64,000 nt of DNA. It comes from Paramoeba atlantica (lineage: Eukaryota > Discosea). The notes below the pieces were generated by a model. That model saw only the letters and a list, made by a program, of their open reading frames with translations, ran no database searches and was not told the origin of the DNA. The stretch's first letter is position 1. Each line of letters opens with the position of its first letter. The translations under genes and the position numbers were made by a program. Of this stretch, positions 57,858-64,000 are shown in pieces. Location: positions 119,756 to 183,755 of the forward strand of contig CDRNVI010000042.1 of assembly GCA_977017575.1 (NCBI GenBank), in the 5' to 3' direction.

Positions 57858-58380
57858 TTGAAAGCTGGCATTCCTTGTGAGAAGGAACCGCGCCTATATT
57901 CAACGTATCGGTGCACGCAATGCAATGAAGTAGTCGGGCCAGAATACAGGCAGACACATAGTAAAGTGTGCGGAGGGAAATCTTTTCGGCGCTCTGGACC
58001 AGATCTCGTAATTTACTGGAATGATGGAGAAATATATTACGATTTCACCGTGGTACATGAATTAGCGCCTTCAAATTTGGGAACGAAATGCAATAAGCTA
58101 TTCCGGGACGCCATCAAACGAAAACACGATACTTATGTCGCAACAAATAAAATCGCGAAAGAAAAATTCAGATGTATTCCCATCCTCTATGGTGGATCCC
58201 TCCATTTCAATACGAAGTCGCTGTTAATGGCCCTCGCAGATGCGGGCAGCGTACCTCGACAGCAGCTTCAGCTTGAGCTACAACTTTTGCTACAGGAGCA
58301 AAATGGTGCCATACTATATTCACAACTTCGGAATTACCTTGAGAAGGACAAGGGGGCACTCCAGTTCGCTATATAAAGAG
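57858..58380 (+). mobile_element. LINE 3'-terminal fragment B (zinc knuckle plus endonuclease-like domain)
   Basis: A + strand frame to the stop at 58376 encodes a CCHC-type knuckle, 'CTQCNEVVGPEYRQTHSKVC', followed by 'RRSGPDLVIYWNDGEIYYDF', a PD-(x)n-D pattern like the restriction-like endonuclease at the C-terminus of R2/CRE-type LINEs. The remainder ('IKRKHDTYVATNKIAKEKFR', 'LHFNTKSLLMALA', 'LYSQLRNYLEKDKG') is homologous to fragment A at 56880-57187. No ATG start: this is a 5'-truncated copy, as LINE insertions usually are. Confidence 0.75.
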
Positions 58381-58499
58381 TTTCTAAAGAGGGGAAGAGC
58401 TTCTAAAGCCTGCAGTCAGGATAGATTTTTCAGAACTTGAGATAGTAATTGGCGCATTTACATAACATATATACATGTATATATATACATGTATATATA

Positions 58500-59435
58500 T
58501 AAACCCCCGCTCACGAAAAGTGACCCCCCTCTTTTTTTTTGTACAAATGTCCGTTTGAGCTGATTTTTGTTGCATTTTGCAGATCTCAACACAAGGACTT
58601 TGCGCGTGAAGAAATGAGACAAAAAGAAACGAATACGCACAATTTAGAGAAGAATTACCATTTTGTCACTTTTTCGCCCTTCAATCTTATACACTCCTTA
58701 AGTCCAGAATCAAAACTTAATACTGTTTTGTCGATCACTTTTTGAGTTAAAGAAGATCATGCTTTACGTACACATCGGATAAGTGAAGGTTTGTCCGATG
58801 GCGTTTGTTCGTCTACCGCCTCTTGGACCATAGACCAGACGTTTTCTATGGGGGAAAGGTCGGGCGAGTTGGGGGGCCAGTTTCTTAGAACATCACTCAT
58901 TCGATTCTCAATATACTCTTTGGAGGCACGGGCAGTATGTGCCGTTGCTCTATCCTGTTGAAATACACTATTAGGGGGAAATCTACCTGTTTTAATGTTT
59001 CTATGTACGTCTCACTTGTAATAGATGTGTCATTGTAGATGTCTCACTTGTAATAGATGGTCACAGGACTCAAAGTGTATTCCTCACTAGATTTTTTTTC
59101 GTTCTGATATTTTTTGATTATCCTTCTAGAGACGTTAAAATCACGGGATAATTGTTTAATCGGAACACCTTCTGCCTGTCTCATCTTCAAAAGAACCTTA
59201 CCACAATCCGTAAGCCCCCTTTTGGGAGCCGATATGGTGATTTTGTCATTTTTGGAAAAAAAAGTTGAAAAACCAATTATGTTTTTGTGACTAAATTTTA
59301 AAATTTTAAAATCAGCTAAAAACAGCGGGAACGTATAGATCTCGAAATTTTGAACGAAACAGTGGTATGATAACCCACCCACGCCCCTCTGTGCTAAAAA
59401 TAAGGGGGGGTCACTTATTCGTGAGCGGAGGTTTA
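58500..59435 (-). mobile_element. Tc1/mariner-type element with internal deletion (936 bp)
   Basis: Terminal inverted repeats of ~32 bases: left taaacccccgctcacgaaaa, right (reverse complement) taaacctccgctcacgaata, both continuing into gtgacccccc. Inserted in a TA-rich tract. On the minus strand an N-terminal helix-turn-helix remains near 59100-59260 ('KRGLTDCGKVLLKMRQAEG', 'PIKQLSRDFNVSRRIIKKYQ') and the last catalytic part near 58760-58980 ('QQDRATAHTARASKEYIENR', 'NWPPNSPDLSPIENVW'). The middle of the transposase, including the first catalytic Asp, is deleted. So it is a non-autonomous derivative of a once complete Tc1-like element. Confidence 0.85.
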
Positions 59436-59451
59436 TATATATATATATATA
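59436..59451. repeat. (TA)n spacer between two transposons
   Basis: A short TA dinucleotide run separates the right terminus of one Tc1/mariner-type element from the left terminus of the next, as expected when elements repeatedly insert into TA targets. Confidence 0.85.
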
Positions 59452-60390
59452 TAAACCCCCCACAGCGAAAAGTCACCCTCTAACTTTTCCCCCTCTAACT
59501 TTTCAGCCAAGTGTCCGTTTGAGCTCATTTTTGTTGCATTTTGCTGTTCCCAACACAAAGACTATGCGCGTTATAGCATGAAACCAAGGCTCTCAAATGC
59601 GTGCATCCGATAGATGGATTATCACTTTCTTCACATTTTTCAAGAGGCCAATTTCTCACACTTTAACAAATTATATCTTCTCCTCCCATGAGAATTCTAA
59701 TTATTTCTGTCCGTTTTTGCTGATTTTTGTTGCAAACGAGAGATCTCGTTCTCCTAGCAAAGATCTTTGCCGCTATTTTTTAATATTGACCCACTTGTGC
59801 CCCCTGGCCGCGGAGTGTTTGTTTTCCTAAATTATTGTGGTATGACGATGCAAAAAAATCAAACCTAAAAACAATTTTCTTCTTCAGTTTCTAAAATGAT
59901 CTAAAAATGGTGGGAACGTGTAGATCTCAGAATTTTGAACGAGAAAATGATATCTTGACCCCCTTAGGCCCCTTCAAGCAAAAAGTAAAGGGGACAGCTT
60001 AAAAAAGTTGATTTATCACCGTTTCAAGAAAGAACCAATCAAAGAGAAATATTCCACCACGTGACAAATTGAATGTTTGTTATCTGTTTTTGATCATTTT
60101 TGTTGCAATCGAGAGAACTCGTTCCCCTAGCGAAGATCTGTGACACCATTTTCATGTTGACCCCCTTCCCCCCCTGGTCGAGGAACATGGGATTTTTTGG
60201 GTAATATTGGCATGACTATGTAAAAACGTCATTAAAAAAATGAGTTTTAATTTGTTATCTGTGAAGAGGTCTAAAAACAGCGGGAACGTGCAGATCTCAA
60301 AATTTTGAACGAAAAAGTGGTGCCGCAACCCCCCTAAGCCTCGTTGTACAAAAAAAAGAAGGAGGTGACTTATTCGCTGCGGGGGGTTTA
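59452..60390. mobile_element. Non-coding Tc1/mariner-type element (939 bp) with internal duplication
   Basis: Termini: left taaaccccccacagcgaaaa, right (reverse complement) taaaccccccgcagcgaata, then gtcacc. The family is related to the neighbour at 58500-59435: both share the region around 'gtccgtttgagct' and the ~95-base right-end module 'gcgggaacgt.tagatctc'. Inside, a ~370-base unit appears twice in direct order (about 59711-59990 and 60080-60367): 'atttttgttgcaa.cgagag' then, ~180 bases on, 'gggaacgtg.agatctca'. No transposase remains. Inserted between TA runs. Confidence 0.85.
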
Positions 60391-60645
60391 TATATATATT
60401 TATAAATTGTATTTATACGTTATTATTTGTTTTAGTTGTGTTTCGCCAGCAGATAAGGTGGCCAAGTGTATGGGAGGTGAGTTGGAGGACATTTTCGCCC
60501 CTATAGGGCCATTCTCATAAGAAAGTAATGAGGATGCACGAGTTCTTGGCTGCAGATGGACTCTTTGCGCGTAAATTTTATGTGAGTTTACATGGAGAAG
60601 TGTTTATGTTTATGGTGTAAATTGTAAACCCCCCAGCTGATACAT
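60391..60645. other. Spacer before LINE fragment
   Basis: AT-rich then mixed sequence; may contain the 5' untranslated part of the LINE that follows. No gene recognised. Confidence 0.4.
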
Positions 60646-61609
60646 ATGTATCAGTGTCTTTGTTGTTGTTGTGTTGTATGGTGGGTAGCGTATGAACGGG
60701 TACCCGAGAAGCTGTTTCCGTTCCCCCCCGAAGACGATAGGGTAGTGGTCTGCGGAGGACGTGTCAAAGTTCCAAGGAAGAAGCAGTCTGAGAGGAAGCG
60801 TCGGTATTTCTTTCGGAAAGATGCTGAGCGTGGCAACCTCAGCCAAGAGATTCAAAGCAATTCCAATGCCAGGAACAAGAGTTTGACGATTATGTCACTA
60901 AATGTAACAACACTTGACCTTAAAGGGGGTGACAATGACCGAAAACAGTGCTTCTTCAGCAGCAATTTTGCATCTCATTAATGAGGTGTACTCCTCTGGT
61001 CAAATTCCACTCTCTTAGCAGGAAATTCTACACATTTCGATTCCTAAAAAGGGCGACCTTTCAAGTCTTACGAACTGGCAAGCAATCTGTCTCACGAATC
61101 ACATCGTAAAAATAATGAATAACATGATACTGAATCGCATACAAGCGATTATTGAACCAAAACTGAGGAACAACCAATTTGGTTTCCGGCCACTGCGTTC
61201 CACGGTTGGTGCCCAGGCGATCCTAACTGAGATTATTCAAAAAGCATTAAGGGGACCACAAGGCATTTTTCTTGGGTTCGTAGACTTTAAAGGGGCCTTT
61301 CCATCCATATCTCACGGGGCTATTGCAGAATGCTTGACAGCATTTTCAATCCCGCCTATGTTAAATCGAATGATTTTGGCGACAAACGAATCTCCGACAG
61401 GGTATGTGAAAACACAATTTGGCAAAACAGAAAACTTTGAAATCGCATCTGGGGTTCTCCAAGGTGATGTTTTGGCACCTTTATTTTCGTAATGTGTCTC
61501 GACAAGATTTTAGAGTTGGCCATGCAAATCCAATTTTCGGGTTAACTCTTTTTCGTTCGGGAACAAAAAGCCGTGGAGTTCAACAGTTAAGAATAACGGA
61601 CGTGGATTA
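60646..61609 (+). mobile_element. LINE fragment: 5' part to reverse-transcriptase palm, interrupted by a Tc1 element
   Basis: A basic leader ends in 'NKSLTIMSLNVTTLDLKGG', the opening strand of an APE-type LINE endonuclease. The sequence then jumps, near 60925, into reverse transcriptase ('EVYSSGQIPLS', one in-frame stop, then 'ISIPKKGDLSSLTNWQAI'), so most of the endonuclease is deleted. From 61115: 'NNQFGFRPLRSTVGAQAI', motif A 'FLGFVDFKGAFPSIS' and motif B 'GVLQGDVLAPLF'. One further frame change lies near 61490. Coding sequence runs to 'ITDVDY' at 61608-61609, where the TA is the target of the inserted Tc1 element; ADD, the rest of the catalytic box, is missing here. Confidence 0.85.
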
Positions 61610-62901
61610 CAGTCAGCAAAAAAACCGTTCGAATGTTTCGGTTTTTTTTTCTTTTGTATAGAGCTATTGATTAAATATCACCGTTGCGCTGGTAATGTGT
61701 GCTAGTAGTGTAGGCATGAGTGTCACCTAATAGTACCCGTAGATAGTTCATCTCAGTTCGTTCTACCAAAGAAATAAGAATGAATATAAAAAAGTTTAGC
61801 ATTCGAAAGGTTTTTTTGCTACCTATTATAGAGAAAATCTTGTCCCAAAAAATAGATGAAACGTAATCGCCCAAGAGAGATTATGCCCTAAATTAGTATT
61901 TAGTATTCCCCCCACGAGCCTTCAGCACTGCCTTCATACGGGCAGGCATACTGTCCACCTGGGCACGACATACTGAGGGTGGTATGTTCGCCCATTCCAT
62001 TTTTACCCTCTCCCACAACTCTCGGACCCCGCTTGGTGGATCATCGTGCGCTGCAAGGCGCCGCTTGAGTTCCCCCCCAAACGTTTTCGATTGGATTTAA
62101 GTCAGGGGACTGCGTGGGCCACCGCATGACTTCAAACCGGTACCCCGGAGGTGCCGTTGCGCACAATGGCTTGTGTGCTTGGGGTCATTATCTTGTTGGA
62201 AGATGACCATTGGGGGGTCTAGACCCATAGTTTCGATGGAGGGGGCAAGATTCTCTTCAAGAATCTCGACGTACTGTGTGGCGTTCAGGTTCCCTTGAAC
62301 TAGACGCACATGCCCCACACCGCTTCGGGACATGCACGCCCAAATCATGATGTGCCCCCCTCCGTACTTTACCGTGGGAATTACCCCTTTTTCACCCAGT
62401 TCCTCCCCCGGGGTCCCCCATGTCCAAAGACTTCCCCCCGTTTCAAAGCGCGAGATCTTCGTCTCGTCCGACCATACAACTGGAGCCCAGTCGTGCACTG
62501 TCCAGTGCTCATGGGCCGTGGCAAAGTCATCCGAAGCTTGCGATGGCGCTTGGACAGGTAGGGCTTGCGGACACGCTTTCTACCTTTGTGTCCGAAGCGG
62601 TGCATCGAAACTCGGATAGACTGAGGAACAACATCAGCAACGCCCTCGCGGCGCAGCTGAGATGATACCTCTCGCGCAGAATTTCCGGAGAACACAAGTC
62701 GTCGCACACGGCGTGTGCACGGCTCGGAAAGCTTTCGAGGGCGTCCACCCTGCATCCTGAGAGTATCAGGCCTTTCTTTTTTAATATCATAGAAATTGTT
62801 GAGATACTTAAATTTACAGTATCAGAGATGGACCTCATAGACACACCGCTGTCGTAGAGCTCTGCAATTTGTTTCTTTACGTAACGTGGTGTGGGCCTCA
62901 T
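61610..62901 (-). mobile_element. Tc1 (DD34E) transposon, minus-strand copy with decayed transposase
   Basis: Begins at the terminal repeat cagtcagcaaaaaaaccgtt, flanked by the TA of the LINE (61608-61609), and reaches the transposase ATG at 62901. The coding region (stop at 61893) is the reverse complement of the + copies, with four single-base length changes: a short A run near 62777-62782, a lost base near 62528, a lost base near 62137 and an extra one in the C run at 62072-62078. The N-terminus 'MRPTPRYVKKQIAELYDSGV' is intact. No second terminus is seen upstream of the ATG; instead a head-to-head partner follows. Confidence 0.9.
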
Positions 62902-62997
62902 AGAAAATAAGAATTTTAGGTAAGAAGAATTTTAGGTTATAGAGTTTATCTTACACTATTACATTGTTTATCTTACACTGTTACATTTGCACTCTAT
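62902..62997. repeat. Central spacer of the head-to-head transposon pair
   Basis: Ninety-six bases between the two transposase ATGs. AT-rich, with two small tandem repeats ('agaattttaggt' twice; 'tttatcttacact.ttacatt' twice). Neither side shows a copy of the outer cagtcagcaaaa terminus. The two flanks upstream of each ATG differ, so the spacer is not itself a palindrome; it may hold both transposase promoters. Confidence 0.6.
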
Positions 62998-64000
62998 ATG
63001 AGGCCCACACCACGTTACGTAAAGAAACAAATTGCAGAGCTCTACGACAGCGGTGTGTCTATGAGGTCCATCTCTGATACTGTAAATTTAAGTATCTCAA
63101 CAATTTCTATGATATTAAAAAAAGAAAGGCCTGATACTCTCAGGATGCAGGGTGGACGCCCTCGAAAGCTTTCCGAGCCGTGCACACGCCGTGTGCGACG
63201 ACTTGTGTTCTCCGGAAATTCTGCGCGAGAGGTATCATCTCAGCTGCGCCGCAAGGGCGTTGCTGATGTTGTTCCTCAGTCTATCCGAGTTTCGATGCAC
63301 CGCTTCGGACACAAAGGTAGAAAGCGTGTCCGCAAGCCCTACCTGTCCAAGCGCCATCGCAAGCTTCGGATGGACTTTGCCACGGCCCATGAGCACTGGA
63401 CAGTGCACGACTGGGCTCCAGTTGTATGGTCGGACGAGACGAAGATCTCGCGCTTTGAAACGGGGGGAATTCTTTGGACATGGGGGACCCCGGGGGAGGA
63501 ACTGGGTGAAAAAGGGGTAATTCCCACGGTAAAGTACGGAGGGGGGCACATCATGATTTGGGCGTGCATGTCCCGAAGCGGTGTGGGGCATGTGCGTCTA
63601 GTTCAAGGGAACCTGAACGCCACACAGTACGTCGAGATTCTTGAAGAGAATCTTGCCCCCTCCATCGAAACTATGGGTCTAGACCCCCCAATGGTCATCT
63701 TCCAACAAGATAATGACCCCAAGCACACAAGCCATTGTGCGCAACGGCACCTCCGGGGTACCGGGTTTGAAGTCATGCGGTGGCCCCCGCAGTCCCCTGA
63801 CTTAAATCCAATCGAAAACGTTTGGGGGGAACTCAAGCGGCGCCTTGCAGCGCACGATGATCCACCAAGCGGGGTCCGAGAGTTGTGGGAGAGGGTAAAA
63901 ATGGAATGGGCGAACATACCACCCTCAGTATGTCGTGCCCAGGTGGACAGTATGCCTGCCCGTATGAAGGCAGTGCTGAAGGCTCGTGGGGGGAATACTA
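62998..64000 (+). CDS. Tc1-type (DD34E) transposase, apparently intact, running off the window
   Basis: Open from ATG 62998 to the last base, 334 codons; by comparison with the copy at 53496-54209 only two codons and the stop lie beyond the edge, giving ~336 residues, the normal Tc1 length. N-terminal paired helix-turn-helix: 'RYVKKQIAELYDSGVSMRSI', 'ISTISMILKKERPDTL' and the GRPRK AT-hook-like motif. Catalytic triad VVWSDETK, FQQDNDPKHT, NPIENVW with 34 residues between the last two. The A run that is short in the minus copy has seven A here and keeps the frame. It differs from the 53496 copy by only a handful of bases. Probably capable of encoding active transposase. Confidence 0.9.
   Translation, partial: MRPTPRYVKKQIAELYDSGVSMRSISDTVNLSISTISMILKKERPDTLRMQGGRPRKLSEPCTRRVRRLVFSGNSAREVSSQLRRKGVADVVPQSIRVSMHRFGHKGRKRVRKPYLSKRHRKLRMDFATAHEHWTVHDWAPVVWSDETKISRFETGGILWTWGTPGEELGEKGVIPTVKYGGGHIMIWACMSRSGVGHVRLVQGNLNATQYVEILEENLAPSIETMGLDPPMVIFQQDNDPKHTSHCAQRHLRGTGFEVMRWPPQSPDLNPIENVWGELKRRLAAHDDPPSGVRELWERVKMEWANIPPSVCRAQVDSMPARMKAVLKARGGNT

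Overview
The window looks like nuclear DNA of a kinetoplastid protist. Every recognisable host gene between about 0.1 and 49.1 kb is intronless and lies on the + strand. Genes are 150-600 bases apart, and many start codons follow a pyrimidine run plus AG, as expected for polycistronic transcription with spliced-leader trans-splicing. The glucose-6-phosphate isomerase ends in SHL, a peroxisome/glycosome targeting tripeptide, and two small leucine-rich-repeat proteins are of a kind common in bodonids and prokinetoplastids. A compact member such as Perkinsela is my best guess; the species cannot be settled from sequence alone.

Region 1 (0.1-17.6 kb): a divergent YyaL/SPATA20-like protein, UDP-GlcNAc pyrophosphorylase, condensin subunit CAP-G, glycosomal glucose-6-phosphate isomerase, a 1566-residue protein I do not recognise, a mitochondrial crotonase-fold enzyme lacking one catalytic glutamate, and a candidate mitoribosomal protein. 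Region 2 (18.2-30.5 kb): a Herp-like membrane protein, prefoldin subunit 2, a PrimPol-like primase-polymerase, a small coiled-coil protein, DEAD-box helicases of the DBP2 and DBP9 types, a TRF4/TUTase-type nucleotidyltransferase and an LRR protein. Region 3 (31.0-49.1 kb): a dual-specificity phosphatase, a DNAJC11 homologue whose HPD motif reads HTD, a second LRR protein, APC1, the ubiquinone hydroxylase COQ7 and three uncharacterised proteins. As usual for kinetoplastids, neighbours do not form one pathway: the cluster mixes sugar metabolism, mitochondrial biogenesis, chromosome segregation, ribosome and RNA processing and DNA replication genes.

Region 4 (44.6-47.3 kb and 49.1-64 kb) is a graveyard and nursery of mobile DNA on both strands: a pogo-like MITE, a tRNA-headed SINE with an 11-base target duplication, a broken YR/LTR-kin retroelement, fragments of non-LTR retrotransposons (endonuclease, reverse transcriptase, RNase H and C-terminal zinc-knuckle/endonuclease-like parts), two Tc1/mariner-type elements with CCCCC-rich ends, and three copies of a DD34E Tc1 transposase. 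Two of these copies lie head to head and sit exactly inside the YADD codons of a LINE; the matching 3' half of that LINE family, with the same transposon end, lies 7 kb upstream. This suggests a palindromic two-transposase element and predicts what lies just past the window's right edge.
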